Assembly (NCBI RefSeq): GCF_020526085.1
Contig: NZ_CP084874.1
Span: forward strand, 1,116,001 to 1,180,000
Source of the DNA: Klebsiella africana
Lineage (GTDB): Bacteria > Pseudomonadota > Gammaproteobacteria > Enterobacterales > Enterobacteriaceae
Length of the DNA: 64,000 nt
Direction: 5' to 3'
In this document: piece after piece, positions 10,002 to 21,745 of the stretch
Numbering within the stretch: position 1 is the stretch's first letter
How the letters are laid out: each line of letters starts with the position of its first letter
Made by a program: the position numbers and the translations under genes
The notes under the pieces: generated by a model
The model's input: the letters and a program-made list of their open reading frames with translations, nothing else
What the model was told of the DNA's origin: nothing
Databases searched by the model: none

Positions 10002-11011
10002 TAATGACAGTTTTACGCCAGCAGCCGCGCGCCGCGGGTCTGGTGTTGGGGTTGATCGCGGCGAACTTACTGGCCTGGTGCTGGGCGCTGCAGGCCTTTG
10101 GCGACAGCGGCGCGCTGATGGCCGCCAGCCTGCTGGCCTGGGGCTACGGCCTGCGCCACGCGGTGGACGCCGACCATATCGCGGCGATTGATAACGTGAC
10201 CCGCAAGATGATGCAGCAGGGACGGCGGCCTTTCGCCGTTGGGGCGTGGTTTTCGCTGGGCCACTCATCGATTGTGGTGCTGGCCTCGGCGGCGATTGCC
10301 GCTACCGCCACGGCCTTCAGCGCGCAGATGAGCTGGCTGCACGACACCGGCAGCGTCATCGGCACCGCCGTGTCGGCCCTGTTTTTACTGGCGATGGCCT
10401 TTATCAACCTGGTGATTTTACGCAGCGTGTGGCGCAGCTTTCGGGCGTGGAAGCGCGGGGAGCCGGTGAGCGATGAAATTGTTAGCGGTGGCGGGGTGAT
10501 GAGCTGGCTGTTTGGTAAAACCTTTCGTCTGGTCAGCCGCAGCTGGCAGATGTACCTGGTCGGCTTCCTGTTCGGCCTCGGTTTTGATACTGCCACTGAA
10601 ATCGGCGTATTGGGTATCTCCGCCGCCGGCGCGTCGAGCGGCATTTCTGTTTGGTCGATTATGGTCTTTCCGGCGCTGTTCGCCAGCGGTATGGCGCTGG
10701 TGGATACCCTCGATAACGTGCTGATGGTCGGGGCCTACGGCTGGGCGTTCAGCAAGCCGCAGCGCAAGCTCTATTACAACATGACCATTACCGGTACCTC
10801 GGTAGTGGTGGCGCTGTTTATCGGCGGTCTGGAGGCGCTGGGCCTGCTGATGGATAAGTTTGCGCTCAGCGGTGGAATATGGCGCTGGGTGGGGGCGTTA
10901 AACGACAACCTCGGCGACGCCGGGTTTGTGGTGGTCGGGCTGTTTGTCGCCTGCTGGGCGCTGTCGGTGCTCAACTATCGCTGGCGTGGCTACGATAATC
11001 TGGCGCGTTAG
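9998..11011 (+). CDS. HoxN/NixA-type nickel/cobalt transporter (NiCoT)
   Basis: Inner-membrane permease for Ni2+ (or Co2+) uptake. The NiCoT signature [13 protein letters not shown] lies near residues 54-66, and further family motifs are [18 protein letters not shown] and the [10 protein letters not shown] segment. About eight membrane spans are predicted from the hydrophobic blocks across 337 residues. The start overlaps the end of hypF, so nickel supply is translationally coupled to hydrogenase maturation. This gene is absent from the E. coli order as I remember it. Ni versus Co preference cannot be read from the sequence. Confidence 0.88.
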   Translation: MIMTVLRQQPRAAGLVLGLIAANLLAWCWALQAFGDSGALMAASLLAWGYGLRHAVDADHIAAIDNVTRKMMQQGRRPFAVGAWFSLGHSSIVVLASAAIAATATAFSAQMSWLHDTGSVIGTAVSALFLLAMAFINLVILRSVWRSFRAWKRGEPVSDEIVSGGGVMSWLFGKTFRLVSRSWQMYLVGFLFGLGFDTATEIGVLGISAAGASSGISVWSIMVFPALFASGMALVDTLDNVLMVGAYGWAFSKPQRKLYYNMTITGTSVVVALFIGGLEALGLLMDKFALSGGIWRWVGALNDNLGDAGFVVVGLFVACWALSVLNYRWRGYDNLAR

Positions 11012-11019
11012 GCTGGATA

Positions 11020-11104
11020 TTTTCCCGGCTTGCGCTGCGCTTAGCCGGGCTACCAGGACAATACCGTAGCCCGGCTAAGGCGTTTACGCCGCAAGCCGGG
11101 AAAA
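11020..11104. repeat. REP/BIME inverted pair between convergent genes
   Basis: Two REP-like units face each other: a TTTTCCCGGCTTGCG arm at the left and its complement at the right end, plus inner cccggct/agccggg pairs. The resulting cruciform sits between the convergent nickel-transporter and norW stops and could end or stabilise both transcripts. Confidence 0.75.
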
Positions 11105-11107
11105 CCA

Positions 11108-12241
11108 TCAACTCACCAGTTGCTTGAGCAGCGCAAAGGCTTCCTTCATTTTATCTTCGCTCACCACGAAGGCGCGCAGCTGATTTTCGGCATCCAGCCC
11201 TTTCGCCACCAGCCCCTCTTTGGCGGCCACGATATTCCACGTCAGATCGTCGCGGCGGGTGTCGCCGGCCAGATGCAGCGGCAGCTCCGGCGTTTTCACT
11301 TTTACCAGCATTGGCGGCAGTTTGAGTTCCCCCGCCTGCGCCAGCAGGTTTTTACTCAGGCACATGGCACTGAGTAAAATCGGCTGCAGGAACGGCAGTA
11401 CCACGCCGTTGATTTCCGCGCAGTCGCCGAGGGCATAAATCGCCGGGTCGCTGGTTTGCAGCTGGTTATTGACCACAATACCGCGGTTAATTTGCAATCC
11501 GGCGTGGCGCGCCAGCGAGGTTTCCGGGCGCAGGCCAGCGGCGGCCACCACCGCATCCACGGTTATCGTGCGCTGGCGATCGAGATTGACGCGAATGCCG
11601 TCGGCGGTTTGCTCCAGCCCCTCCAGCTGCGTTTTCAGCATCAGATGTACGCCCATCTCGGTGAGCCGATGCTGCAGGCGGCTGCTGGCTTCCGGCGGCA
11701 TCAGCGCCGCCAGCACGCTGGCGGAGTTATCAACCACGGTTACCGCTTTGCCGGCCCGGCAGAAATCCATCGCCAGCTCGCAGCCAATCAGGCCGCCGCC
11801 GACGATCAGCACCCGCCTGGCATCGCGGAGCTGGCTCTGCGCTGCGCCATATTCGCGCTGGCTATTGAGCGTTAGCATCAGTTCGCGCCCCGGTACCGGC
11901 GGGATAAACGGCGCCGCGCCGGTGGCCAGCACCAGTTTGTCGTAGCGCCACTGGTTATCCTGGCTCTTCACTAACCGGTTTTCGGCGTCGATATCGCTTA
12001 CCCAGGTATGGGGAAACAGACGCAGATTGTACTGCTCGGCGAACTCGCCGGCGCTTTGCAGGGTCAGATCGTCGGCCTTCTGCCCGCGGCTGATGACATG
12101 GCTGAGGTCCGGTTTGTTGTACTCATCCATGCTATCGGCGGCGATTAACGTCAGCGGGATTTGCGTATCCTGCTTACGGATATTTTTCACCAGCTGGCGG
12201 GCCGCGAAGCCCGAGCCGATGATGACGATGCCATCACTCAT
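11108..12241 (-). CDS. norW: Flavorubredoxin reductase NorW
   Basis: NADH-dependent FAD enzyme that reduces the rubredoxin domain of NorV. The N-terminal FAD-binding GSGFAA motif (about 8-13) and the NADH-binding [10 protein letters not shown] motif (about 148) are visible in this 377-residue protein of the expected length. It starts four bases inside the end of norV, so the two are co-translated. Together they reduce nitric oxide to nitrous oxide under anaerobic conditions. Confidence 0.94.
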   Translation of the reverse strand: MSDGIVIIGSGFAARQLVKNIRKQDTQIPLTLIAADSMDEYNKPDLSHVISRGQKADDLTLQSAGEFAEQYNLRLFPHTWVSDIDAENRLVKSQDNQWRYDKLVLATGAAPFIPPVPGRELMLTLNSQREYGAAQSQLRDARRVLIVGGGLIGCELAMDFCRAGKAVTVVDNSASVLAALMPPEASSRLQHRLTEMGVHLMLKTQLEGLEQTADGIRVNLDRQRTITVDAVVAAAGLRPETSLARHAGLQINRGIVVNNQLQTSDPAIYALGDCAEINGVVLPFLQPILLSAMCLSKNLLAQAGELKLPPMLVKVKTPELPLHLAGDTRRDDLTWNIVAAKEGLVAKGLDAENQLRAFVVSEDKMKEAFALLKQLVS

Positions 12242-13686
12242 TTTGCCTCCGTCGCCAGTACGTCAAAGACATCTTTGCCAAGAGAACACTCAGGGCAGAG
12301 GAAATTGTCCGGCACTTCATTCCACGGCGTACCCGGCTGTACATCCTGGTTAGGTTCGCCTTTCGCCGGGTCATAGACCCACTGGCACACGCTGCACTGC
12401 ATCATGGGACCGAGGTCAGCGGCCGCGGCGGCGGCGCAGACGCAATCCTGTGGTTCCGGCGTTGTCGCTGCTTCAGCAACCGGCAGCGGAGAGAGGGCCC
12501 ACTGGCGGGCGATGTCGCGACCGTGTTGGCGGCACAGTTCCAGCGCGTCGATATCCGGGCGCCATTTGGCTTTCAGGCTCAGCGACATCTCAAAACCGGC
12601 ATCCTGCAGGCGGGTGGACAGGCGGTCTACCGCGCCGCCGCTCCAGCCGTGCGAGCCAAAGGCGCTGGCGCGTTTATTGCGAAAACGCAGCCCGGTCATC
12701 TCTTCCACCAGCCCGGCGATTTTCGGCATCATCACGTTGTTCATGGTGGAGGTGCCCACCAGTACGCCTTTCGAGCGGAAAACGTTGGTCAGAATGTCGT
12801 TTTTGTCGCTGCGGGCGACATTGAAGATTTTTACCGCCACCCGCGGGTCAACTTCGGTGATCCCCTGGGCAATGGCGTCCGCCATCATACGGGTGTTGTT
12901 GGACATGGTGTCGTAGAAAATCGTGATGCGATCTTCCTGGTAATCCGCCGCCCACTCGAGGTATTTTTCGACGATTTGCGTCGGGTTATCGCGCCAGACC
13001 ACGCCGTGGGAGGTGGCAATCATCTCCACCGGCAGGTTGAAGCCGAGGATTTCAGTAATTTTCGGCGTCACCAGGCGGCTGAACGGCGTCAGAATGTTGG
13101 CGTAGTAGCGCTGGCACTGTTCGTACAGTTCAATCTGGTCCACTTCATCGTTGAACAGGTGTTCGTCGCAGTAGTGCTGGCCGAAGGCGTCGTTGCTGAA
13201 CAGCACCGCGTCACCGGTCAGGTAGGTCATCATGCTGTCAGGCCAGTGCAGCATCGGCGTTTCCACGAAGATCAGCTGTTTACCATTACCGATATCGAGA
13301 GTATCGCCGGTTTTCACCACGTGGAAGTTCCACTCAGGATGATGATGATGGCCGTTGATCGAGTCGATGGCGTTGGCGGTGCAGTAGATCGGCGTATCCG
13401 GGATCTGCATCATCAGTTCGGTCAGCGCGCCGGCATGATCCTCTTCGGCGTGGTTAATGACGATGTAGTCGAGGTCAGCGAGATCGATTTCGCTGCGCAG
13501 GTTCTGCACGAACTCGCGGCTGAATTTATGATCGACGGTATCGATCAGCACGTTTTTTTCCTCGCGAATGAGATAGCTGTTGTAGCTGCTGCCGCGCAGC
13601 GTTTTATATTCGGTGCCGTGGAAATCACGCACTTCCCAATCGCGTTGGCCAACCCAAAGAATGTTATTTTTAACCACAATAGACAT
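12238..13686 (-). CDS. norV: Anaerobic nitric oxide reductase flavorubredoxin NorV
   Basis: Cytoplasmic NO reductase. Domains: metallo-beta-lactamase-like di-iron domain (HAEEDHAG near residue 79), flavodoxin domain with FMN loop YDTMSNNT (about 260), and a C-terminal rubredoxin with [10 protein letters not shown] and CPECSLG cysteine pairs. I place the start at 13686 (MSIVVKNN, as in E. coli) rather than the upstream in-frame codon at 13701; the product is 482 aa. The linker before the rubredoxin is slightly longer and Ala-rich, with two extra cysteines (DCVC). Confidence 0.93.
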   Translation of the reverse strand: MSIVVKNNILWVGQRDWEVRDFHGTEYKTLRGSSYNSYLIREEKNVLIDTVDHKFSREFVQNLRSEIDLADLDYIVINHAEEDHAGALTELMMQIPDTPIYCTANAIDSINGHHHHPEWNFHVVKTGDTLDIGNGKQLIFVETPMLHWPDSMMTYLTGDAVLFSNDAFGQHYCDEHLFNDEVDQIELYEQCQRYYANILTPFSRLVTPKITEILGFNLPVEMIATSHGVVWRDNPTQIVEKYLEWAADYQEDRITIFYDTMSNNTRMMADAIAQGITEVDPRVAVKIFNVARSDKNDILTNVFRSKGVLVGTSTMNNVMMPKIAGLVEEMTGLRFRNKRASAFGSHGWSGGAVDRLSTRLQDAGFEMSLSLKAKWRPDIDALELCRQHGRDIARQWALSPLPVAEAATTPEPQDCVCAAAAAADLGPMMQCSVCQWVYDPAKGEPNQDVQPGTPWNEVPDNFLCPECSLGKDVFDVLATEAK

Positions 13687-13734
13687 AGCAACCTCAATCA
13701 ATACAGTGTGTTTAAATTCAGTTGATTGGCTTAT

Positions 13735-13751
13735 ATCAAGTTGCGTGCCAA
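13735..13751 (-). promoter_or_regulatory. Candidate sigma-54 promoter of norVW
   Basis: On the minus strand the sequence reads TTGGCAC-N5-CTTGAT. The -24 element TGGCAC is perfect, but the -12 element has GA where GC is usual, ten bases after the GG. Its place, about 50 bp upstream of norV and 55 bp from the NorR sites, fits the known RpoN/NorR control. Confidence 0.6.
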
Positions 13752-13804
13752 CTTTTTAATTAATTGATAATTATCTGTTTTTTATTTTTTCCGATTTTAG
13801 TTGT

Positions 13805-13862
13805 TGTCAAAATGACAATGGTTAAAATAGTCGATATGACAATGTGTATTGTCAAAATGACA
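13805..13862. promoter_or_regulatory. Three NorR enhancer sites
   Basis: Three copies of GT-N7-AC occur: TGTCAAAATGACA at 13805-13817, GTCGATATGAC at 13830-13840, and a second perfect TGTCAAAATGACA at 13850-13862. E. coli NorR binds three sites of this type upstream of norVW. The site nearest norR ends 11 bases before the norR ATG, so the sites may also mediate autoregulation. Confidence 0.88.
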
Positions 13863-13873
13863 ATGGAGCGGCA

Positions 13874-15424
13874 ATGAGTTTTTCCGTCGACGAGCTGGCG
13901 AGAATCGCCATTGATTTACAAAGCGATATTGGTCACACCGACCGTTTTTCGCGCCTGATTACCACCCTGCGGCAGATCCTCGGCTGCGATGCTTCAGCGC
14001 TGCTGCGCTATGAGGCGCATCAGTTTGTGCCGCTGGCGATCGATGGCCTGGCGCAGGATGTGCTAGGTCGGCGCTTTGCTCTGGAAGGACACCCGCGGCT
14101 GGAGGCGATTGCGCGCGCCGGGGATGTGGTACGCTTCCCGGCGGATAGCGACCTGCCCGACCCCTATGACGGCCTGATCCCCGGTCAGGAGAGCCTCAAA
14201 GTCCATGCCTGCGTGGGACTGCCGCTGTTTGCCGGGCAGACGCTGATTGGCGCGCTGACCCTTGATGGCATGGATGCCGACCGTTTCGATAGCTTTAGCG
14301 ATGAAGAGCTGCGGCTAATTGCCGCGCTGGTGGCCGGGGCATTGAATAACGCGCTGCTTATCGCCCGCCTCGAGGCGCAAAACGTCCTGCCGGCGCAGGC
14401 GGTGAATTACCCGCTGCCGGAACGTCAGGAGATCATCGGCCTGTCGGCGCCCATGCTGCAGCTGAAAAAAGAGATCGATATCGTCGCCGCCTCGGATTTA
14501 AACGTGCTGATCAGCGGCGAAACCGGCACCGGTAAAGAGCTGGTGGCGAAGGCGGTGCATCAGGGGTCGCCGCGAGCCGCCAATCCGCTGGTGTACCTCA
14601 ACTGCGCGGCGCTGCCGGAAAGCGTGGCGGAGAGCGAGCTGTTCGGCCATGTGAAAGGGGCATTTACCGGGGCTATCAGCAACCGCAGCGGTAAATTTGA
14701 GATGGCTGATAACGGCACCCTGTTCCTTGACGAAATCGGCGAACTGTCGCTGGCGCTGCAGGCGAAACTGCTGCGCGTGCTGCAGTATGGCGATATTCAG
14801 CGCGTCGGCGATGACCGCAGCCTGCGGGTCGATGTGCGGGTGCTGGCGGCGACTAACCGCGATCTGCGCCAGGAAGTGGTGGCAGGGCGCTTTCGCGCCG
14901 ATCTCTATCACCGCCTGAGCGTCTTCCCGCTGTCGGTTCCGCCGCTACGCGAGCGGGAAAACGATGTGGTGCTGCTGGCGGGCTATTTCTGCGAGCAGTG
15001 CCGTCTGCGGATGGGGCTGGCGCGGGTCATTTTGGCTGAGGCGGCGCGAAACCGGCTGCAGCAGTGGTCCTGGCCGGGCAACGTGCGCGAACTGGAGCAT
15101 GCTATTCACCGGGCGGTGGTGCTGGCGCGGGCCACCCAGGCCGGTGATGAAGTGGTCCTGGAGCCGCAGCATTTCCAGTTTGCGGTGGCGGCGCCGATGT
15201 TGCTGACTGACACAGCGGCAGCGGCGCCCGCGACGGGAAACGTCAATCTGAGCGAGGCGACCGACTCTTTTCAGCGAGAAGCCATTAGCCGTGCGCTGGA
15301 GGCGAACCAGGGCAACTGGGCGGCGACCGCCCGCGCGCTGGAACTGGACGTCGCCAACCTGCATCGGTTGGCGAAACGTCTGGGTCTTAAAGGATCCCCG
15401 CCTGGTAAAAGTTCTGCAGGTTGA
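13874..15424 (+). CDS. norR: NO-responsive sigma-54 activator NorR
   Basis: Enhancer-binding activator of norVW. An N-terminal GAF domain (about 1-180) senses NO through a non-haem iron. A central AAA+ domain follows (Walker [10 protein letters not shown] near 213, [15 protein letters not shown] loop for sigma-54 contact), then a C-terminal Fis-type helix-turn-helix. I start at ATG 13874 (MSFSVDELA, 516 aa); the earlier in-frame ATG at 13844 would translate through a NorR site. The C-terminus runs about 12 residues past the usual LGLK end into the 3' end of convergent gutQ. Confidence 0.93.
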   Translation: MSFSVDELARIAIDLQSDIGHTDRFSRLITTLRQILGCDASALLRYEAHQFVPLAIDGLAQDVLGRRFALEGHPRLEAIARAGDVVRFPADSDLPDPYDGLIPGQESLKVHACVGLPLFAGQTLIGALTLDGMDADRFDSFSDEELRLIAALVAGALNNALLIARLEAQNVLPAQAVNYPLPERQEIIGLSAPMLQLKKEIDIVAASDLNVLISGETGTGKELVAKAVHQGSPRAANPLVYLNCAALPESVAESELFGHVKGAFTGAISNRSGKFEMADNGTLFLDEIGELSLALQAKLLRVLQYGDIQRVGDDRSLRVDVRVLAATNRDLRQEVVAGRFRADLYHRLSVFPLSVPPLRERENDVVLLAGYFCEQCRLRMGLARVILAEAARNRLQQWSWPGNVRELEHAIHRAVVLARATQAGDEVVLEPQHFQFAVAAPMLLTDTAAAAPATGNVNLSEATDSFQREAISRALEANQGNWAATARALELDVANLHRLAKRLGLKGSPPGKSSAG

Positions 15425-16352
15425 TGGCACCGACCAGTTGGCCGTTTTCATCTACGACCGGCGCGGCGCTGATTTTGTGTTTCATCAGCCGCTCTTTGGC
15501 TTCCACCGCGCGGCTCTCCGCCTGCAGCGTCACGCCGTTGCGGGTCATCGCCTGCGTGACGCCATCGTCTAACGTGCCGCCGCCTACCAGCCAGCGGCGC
15601 AGGTCACCGTCGGTGAAAACGCCCTGCACGCGGTTGGCTTCATCGCAGACCGCCACCAGGCCGAGTCCGGTGCGGCTGAGTTCAAGCATGGCGTCCATGA
15701 CGTTGGCCTCGGTATTGACCCGCGGCACTTCTTCATCGCGACGCATCAGGTGATGCACTTTGTTCAGCAGCCGCGCGCCGAGGGCGCCCGCCGGGTGGGA
15801 ACGGGCGAAATCCTCTTCATTGAAACCGCGCGCCTGCATCACCGCCATCGCCAACGCGTCGCCCAGCATCAGCGTGTTGACGGTGCTGGAGGTTGGCGCC
15901 AGATGCATCGGACAGGCTTCGCGCTCCACGGCGATATCCAGCACCGCTTTCGCCGCCAGCGCCAGCGGCGAGGTGGATTTGCCGGTCATCGCCAGCAGCG
16001 GAATGGATTTTTCTTCCAGCCGCGGCACGATGAGATCCAGCTCTTTCGCGCTGCCGGAGTAGGAGATAAACAGCATCACGTCGCGGCTATCGAGCATGCC
16101 GAGATCGCCATGCAGGGCTTCCGCCGGATGGACGAAAAAGGCCGGGGTGCCGGTGCTGGCGAAGGTGGCCGCCAGCTTTTTACCGATGTGGCCGGATTTA
16201 CCGATACCGGAGACAATCAGTTTGCCCTCGCAGTGGATGATGGTTTCCGCCGCGCGGATGAAGTCGTCGCCCAGGCGTTCCGGCAGGCGGCTCGCCTCCT
16301 GCAGCTCAAGCATCAGGGTCTGGCGTCCGGCCTCTAACAGAAAGTTACTCAT
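15387..16352 (-). CDS. gutQ: Arabinose-5-phosphate isomerase GutQ
   Basis: Interconverts D-ribulose 5-phosphate and D-arabinose 5-phosphate, the precursor of KDO; it is the paralogue of KdsD tied to the glucitol operon. It has an N-terminal SIS sugar isomerase domain ([14 protein letters not shown] near residue 48) and two C-terminal CBS motifs (about 205-320). At 321 residues it equals the E. coli enzyme. It overlaps srlR by eight bases upstream, and its last 38 bp overlap convergent norR. Confidence 0.94.
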   Translation of the reverse strand: MSNFLLEAGRQTLMLELQEASRLPERLGDDFIRAAETIIHCEGKLIVSGIGKSGHIGKKLAATFASTGTPAFFVHPAEALHGDLGMLDSRDVMLFISYSGSAKELDLIVPRLEEKSIPLLAMTGKSTSPLALAAKAVLDIAVEREACPMHLAPTSSTVNTLMLGDALAMAVMQARGFNEEDFARSHPAGALGARLLNKVHHLMRRDEEVPRVNTEANVMDAMLELSRTGLGLVAVCDEANRVQGVFTDGDLRRWLVGGGTLDDGVTQAMTRNGVTLQAESRAVEAKERLMKHKISAAPVVDENGQLVGAINLQNFYQAGIL

Positions 16353-17118
16353 GATGTTCTCCAGTAATAATGACTTCTATGCCTTTGGCTTCCAGCGCCT
16401 GCTGGAATGCAGGGTCAATATCGGCATCGGTAATCAATTTATCCACGCGCTCCAGGCCGCAGACAATATTGGGGCTTTTACGACCAAACTTGGATGAGTC
16501 GGCCATCAGGATCACTTCGCGGGCGGCATTGCACATCGCTTTGCTGACGGTATACACCTCATTGAAGGTGGTCACGCCGGCGTTCAGATCGATGCCGTCG
16601 GTGCCCATAAACAGCTTGTCAAAACTGAACTGCTCAAAGGCGTTCTCCGCCAGTTGGCCATGGAACGAGGCCGATTTTTTGCGGAAGGTGCCGCCGGGCA
16701 TCAGGATAGTCTGTTCATTATCCAGTTCGGCAAGGGCGTTGACGATATGCAGACTGTTGGTCATCACCGTGATGTTATTGAAGTGGCTGAGCAGCGGGAC
16801 CATTTGCAGCACGGTGCTGCCAGCGTCGAGGATAAGGGAGTCGCCGTCGTGAATAAAACGGACGGCAGCTTCGGCGATGCGCGCTTTTTTATGAGTGTTG
16901 ATCAGCGTCTTGTGATCGATCGGCGGATCGGCTTCATCCTTGTTAAGCATCACGCCACCGTAGGTGCGAATGACGGTGCCGGCATTTTCCAGCGTGACCA
17001 GATCCTTACGGATGGTGGTGCCGGTGGTATCGAAGTGTTGCGCCAGCTCTTCGACCGAGCATTTTCCCTGCGACTGCAGGAACTCGAGAATGGCTGCCTG
17101 GCGCTGACGGGGTTTCAT
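16345..17118 (-). CDS. srlR: DeoR-family glucitol repressor SrlR (GutR)
   Basis: Repressor of the glucitol (sorbitol) operon. The 257-residue DeoR-type protein begins [19 protein letters not shown] with an N-terminal winged helix (about 1-55). It continues with the sugar-phosphate-sensing domain ([13 protein letters not shown], about 100). It sits between gutM and gutQ in the usual operon order. Candidate targets are the TGAAAG repeats upstream of srlA. Confidence 0.93.
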   Translation of the reverse strand: MKPRQRQAAILEFLQSQGKCSVEELAQHFDTTGTTIRKDLVTLENAGTVIRTYGGVMLNKDEADPPIDHKTLINTHKKARIAEAAVRFIHDGDSLILDAGSTVLQMVPLLSHFNNITVMTNSLHIVNALAELDNEQTILMPGGTFRKKSASFHGQLAENAFEQFSFDKLFMGTDGIDLNAGVTTFNEVYTVSKAMCNAAREVILMADSSKFGRKSPNIVCGLERVDKLITDADIDPAFQQALEAKGIEVIITGEHHE

Positions 17119-17184
17119 AGGCGTCTATCCTGCGTTTAAGTTTCGAAGTGATAATTTCGCAAGATATTTACTTTTACAACGAAA

Positions 17185-17544
17185 TTACCCATGTTTCGGA
17201 TTAAGCGCTAATGATAGTGCATTCTGACAGCGCGGATCATGGGGAAAGATCACATCAGGTTGCAATTCCGCGATATGTTTGCCGGTAAGCGTGGGAATTT
17301 TTTGCGGGCGGGCGAAAATAGTAAAACCTTTCATCAGCAGCGTATCGCTAATGCGGTCGTTATCATCGACGGCGATGGCGACGATGGCGCGCGGTTGAAA
17401 GCGCCCGGCGGAGCGGCCGACGCCGACCCGGCCCTGCTGGCAAAGGCTATCAAAGGCGCGATTGAAGCGGCGGATCTGCCAGCCGCCAAAGGCCAGCTGG
17501 GTAAGCCAGGCGATGGCGGCGACGGTAATGAGTGCGGTAACCAT
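17185..17544 (-). CDS. gutM: Glucitol operon activator GutM
   Basis: Small protein reported as an activator of the glucitol operon in E. coli. The 119-residue product starts with a hydrophobic segment (MVTALITVAAIAWLTQLAF) that looks like a membrane anchor, followed by a soluble part. No DNA-binding motif is evident. It lies between srlD and srlR, separated from srlD by a REP pair. How a membrane-anchored protein would activate transcription is unclear from the sequence. Confidence 0.9.
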   Translation of the reverse strand: MVTALITVAAIAWLTQLAFGGWQIRRFNRAFDSLCQQGRVGVGRSAGRFQPRAIVAIAVDDNDRISDTLLMKGFTIFARPQKIPTLTGKHIAELQPDVIFPHDPRCQNALSLALNPKHG

Positions 17545-17593
17545 AATGTCTCCTGAAAGTGTGATACCGGGAACAACCCGGGTACCGTTTGTT

Positions 17594-17662
17594 GTCGGGT
17601 GGCGGCTAGCGCCTGACCCGACCTACCGTTTTGTAGCCCGGATAAGCGCTGCGCCATCCGGG
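17594..17662. repeat. REP pair between srlD and gutM
   Basis: Two palindromes occur: gtcgggt/acccgac (17594-17622) and cccggat/atccggg (17637-17662), the latter with the typical Klebsiella REP form. Inside an operon such a BIME can lower expression of the downstream regulatory genes or protect the upstream mRNA. Confidence 0.75.
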
Positions 17663-17668
17663 AACCTG

Positions 17669-18448
17669 TTAAAACATCACCTGGCCGCCGGTGACGTTAA
17701 TTGACTGGCCCGTGCAGTACGACGCCTGCGGGCTGGCGTAAAACATCAATACGTTCAGCACATCCTGATATTCGCAGCCGCGCTTCAGCGGCACCTTATC
17801 GATGTAGTACTGCTCGACTTCGCTCTCATCGATACCGAGCTTGGTGGCGTACTGCGGCAGCAGCGACTGGAACATCGGCGATTTCAACAGATTGCCGAGC
17901 ATCAGCGAATGGACGGTAATACCGTACTCCGCCAGATCCAGCGCCAGCGACTGGGTCAGCCCGACGCCGCCGAACTTCGCCGCGCTGTAGCCGGAGTTGT
18001 GCTTACTGCCGACTTTGCCGGATTTCGAGTTGATCTGAATGATGCGTCCCTTAATGCCGTCGCGGATCATCAGCCGGGAGAACTCGCGGGCGCAGAGGAA
18101 ATAGCCCACCAGATTGACCTGTAGCGAGCGGTCGAAATCACCCAGCGCAAAGTCGCTAATAAACGCCGCTTTGGCGATCCCGGCACTGTATACCAGCAGA
18201 TCGACGCGCGAGAAAATCTCGTCCACCCCATGGGCCAGCGCGGTGACGCTGGCCTCGCTGGTGGCGTCGGCGCCGAAACCGTACGCCATACCTTCGCCAT
18301 ATTCAGCGTTGATCTCTTGGGCGACGCGGCTGGCTTTTTCACTTTGAATATCGACCACCGCCACGCGGTAGCCCTCGGCGGCCAGCCCGCGGCACAGAAA
18401 CTCTCCTAAGGTTTGTCCGCCACCAATGACAACAGCAACCTGATTCAT
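17669..18448 (-). CDS. srlD: Sorbitol-6-phosphate 2-dehydrogenase SrlD
   Basis: Oxidises D-glucitol 6-phosphate to fructose 6-phosphate with NAD+. It is a short-chain dehydrogenase of 259 residues with a glycine-rich GGGQTLG motif near residue 9 and the catalytic Tyr-x3-Lys in YSAAK near 155. It is fourth in srlAEBD and delivers the imported sugar to glycolysis. Confidence 0.95.
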   Translation of the reverse strand: MNQVAVVIGGGQTLGEFLCRGLAAEGYRVAVVDIQSEKASRVAQEINAEYGEGMAYGFGADATSEASVTALAHGVDEIFSRVDLLVYSAGIAKAAFISDFALGDFDRSLQVNLVGYFLCAREFSRLMIRDGIKGRIIQINSKSGKVGSKHNSGYSAAKFGGVGLTQSLALDLAEYGITVHSLMLGNLLKSPMFQSLLPQYATKLGIDESEVEQYYIDKVPLKRGCEYQDVLNVLMFYASPQASYCTGQSINVTGGQVMF

Positions 18449-18460
18449 CTCTCTCTCCTT

Positions 18461-18823
18461 TTAAGCAACAAATTTCAGTACGCAGCCGGGCGCGATGGCG
18501 TCCGGCACCGGGCCCGCCACATGGACGGTACCGGGGAACTCCGCTTCACGATGGCCGTCAAAGCGCAGGGTGATGTGGCCCAGCTCGCGCAGGTTTTGTT
18601 CGGCTACCTCGCCGACGGCGGTCACCGGGTAGCGCTGTTCGCCAAGCTGCAGCTCTGCCCCCGGCCGCAGCGCGCCGGCCAGCTCGCCGTGGTTGTGAAT
18701 AAAGCAGTACTCTTCAATATCCGCCGGGGCGCCCTCGCGGAAGGTGATCAGCATTTGCTCTTCCAGCGCCATCGTCGCGCAGGCGCCGATGTGCGTAATG
18801 GTGGTCTGGTAAATCACAGTCAT
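18461..18823 (-). CDS. srlB: PTS glucitol EIIA SrlB
   Basis: Cytoplasmic phosphotransfer protein of the glucitol PTS. The 120-residue sequence keeps the FIHNHGE segment, where the active histidine lies (about residue 43), and the family end AGPVPDAIAPG. It is slightly shorter than the 123-residue E. coli protein. It lies 13 bp after srlE and hands phosphate from HPr to the SrlE IIB domain. Confidence 0.94.
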   Translation of the reverse strand: MTVIYQTTITHIGACATMALEEQMLITFREGAPADIEEYCFIHNHGELAGALRPGAELQLGEQRYPVTAVGEVAEQNLRELGHITLRFDGHREAEFPGTVHVAGPVPDAIAPGCVLKFVA

Positions 18824-18836
18824 CTTCAGGAACCTC

Positions 18837-20425
<1,589 letters not shown>

Positions 20426-20435
20426 TTAATCACTT

Positions 20436-20516
20436 TGAAAGGTTTTAAAGTGTTAAATAGATCGCAAAATGAAAGATAAATATTTTATTTTGAAAGATTG
20501 AAAGGGGGGATGAAAC
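20436..20516 (-). promoter_or_regulatory. srl operator/promoter region with repeated TGAAAG
   Basis: Four TGAAAG hexamers begin at 20436, 20470, 20491 and 20499, with a TGAAAC at 20511, all in the same orientation within 80 bp upstream of srlA. DeoR-family repressors often bind direct repeats of this kind (CTTTCA when read on the srl strand). SrlR is the natural candidate; no footprint data are available here. Confidence 0.55.
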
Positions 20517-20652
20517 GTTGCAGGGCATGAAAGCACGCAAAGGAGGAGCCGTTGAAGGACTATTTTGTCTACAAACAGATTGTCGCTTTCTTGTTGGTCG
20601 TCGCATGCTTTACCATAATTATCCCTTGCTGAATTTGTTAAACGGAATTCCC

Positions 20653-21732
20653 ATGTTGAAGCGTCGCTATCTGGCTTTACTTCCCCTTTGTGTGCTCCTC
20701 GCTGCCTGCAGCAGCAAACCCAACACCCCCGCGGAAACGGAGATGGCGAGTGGAACCGGCGGCTTTTTGCTGGAACCGCAGCATAACGTGATGCAGATGG
20801 GCGGCGACTTCGCCAACAACCCGGCGGCGGCACAGTTCATCGATAAGATGGTGGCGAAGCACGGCTTTGACCGGCAGCAGCTGCAGGAGATCCTCTCGCA
20901 GGCGAAGCGCCTGGATTACGTCCTGCGGCTGATGGATCGTCAGGCACCGACCGGCCTGCCGCCAACCGGGCCGACCGGCGCCTGGCTGCGCTACAAGAAA
21001 CAGTTCATTACCCCGGATAATGTGCAAAACGGCGTGGTGTTCTGGAATCAGTATCAGGATGCGCTGAACCGCGCTTATCAGGTGTATGGTGTGCCGCCGG
21101 AAATCATCGTCGGTATTATTGGCGTGGAGACTCGCTGGGGCCGGGTGATGGGCAAAACCCGTATCCTTGATGCGCTGGCGACGCTGTCGTTTAGCTACCC
21201 GCGCCGCGCCGAATACTTCTCGTCGGAGCTGGAAACCTTCCTGTTAATGGCGCGCAGCGAAAGCGACGACCCGCTGGATCTGAAAGGCTCTTTCGCCGGG
21301 GCGATGGGCTACGGTCAGTTTATGCCGTCCTCCTATAAGCAGTATGCGGTCGATTTTAACGGTGACGGACATATCAACCTGTGGGATCCGGTGGATGCTA
21401 TCGGCAGCGTGGCCAACTACTTCAAACAGCATGGCTGGGTGAGCGGCGATCTGGTGGCGGTGCAGGCGCTGGGCCAGGCCCCGGGGCTGGAGAATGGTTT
21501 CAAAACCAAATACAGCGTTTCACAGCTGGCGGCGGCGGGGCTGACCCCCACCCAGCCGCTGGGCAACCATCAGCAGGCCAGCCTGCTGCGGCTGGACGTC
21601 GGCACCGGCTATGAGTACTGGTACGGGCTGCCGAACTTTTACACCATCACCCGCTACAACCACAGCACCCACTACGCGATGGCCGTCTGGCAGCTTGGCC
21701 TGGCGGTTGCGCAGGCCCGCGGCGGTTATTGA
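20653..21732 (+). CDS. mltB: Membrane-bound lytic murein transglycosylase B
   Basis: Outer-membrane lipoprotein that cleaves peptidoglycan to 1,6-anhydro-muropeptides. I start at ATG 20653 (MLKRRYLALL, 359 aa) because it gives a proper lipoprotein signal with the acylated Cys19 in LLAAC; the earlier in-frame codons would bury it. The catalytic glutamate is Glu159 in GVETRWG, followed by the family block GAMGYGQFMPSSYKQYA. It is divergent from srlA and followed by a repeat block. Confidence 0.94.
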   Translation: MLKRRYLALLPLCVLLAACSSKPNTPAETEMASGTGGFLLEPQHNVMQMGGDFANNPAAAQFIDKMVAKHGFDRQQLQEILSQAKRLDYVLRLMDRQAPTGLPPTGPTGAWLRYKKQFITPDNVQNGVVFWNQYQDALNRAYQVYGVPPEIIVGIIGVETRWGRVMGKTRILDALATLSFSYPRRAEYFSSELETFLLMARSESDDPLDLKGSFAGAMGYGQFMPSSYKQYAVDFNGDGHINLWDPVDAIGSVANYFKQHGWVSGDLVAVQALGQAPGLENGFKTKYSVSQLAAAGLTPTQPLGNHQQASLLRLDVGTGYEYWYGLPNFYTITRYNHSTHYAMAVWQLGLAVAQARGGY

Positions 21733-21745
21733 TCCTTTCATCCGG

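Noticed and set aside
12523..13725. 400-codon plus-strand frame opposite norV
   Set aside because: Mirror of norV codons; composition is His/Val/Gly-rich in the manner of antisense frames.
13844..13873. Upstream start of norR
   Set aside because: It would place a perfect NorR site inside coding sequence and add ten residues not found in the family.
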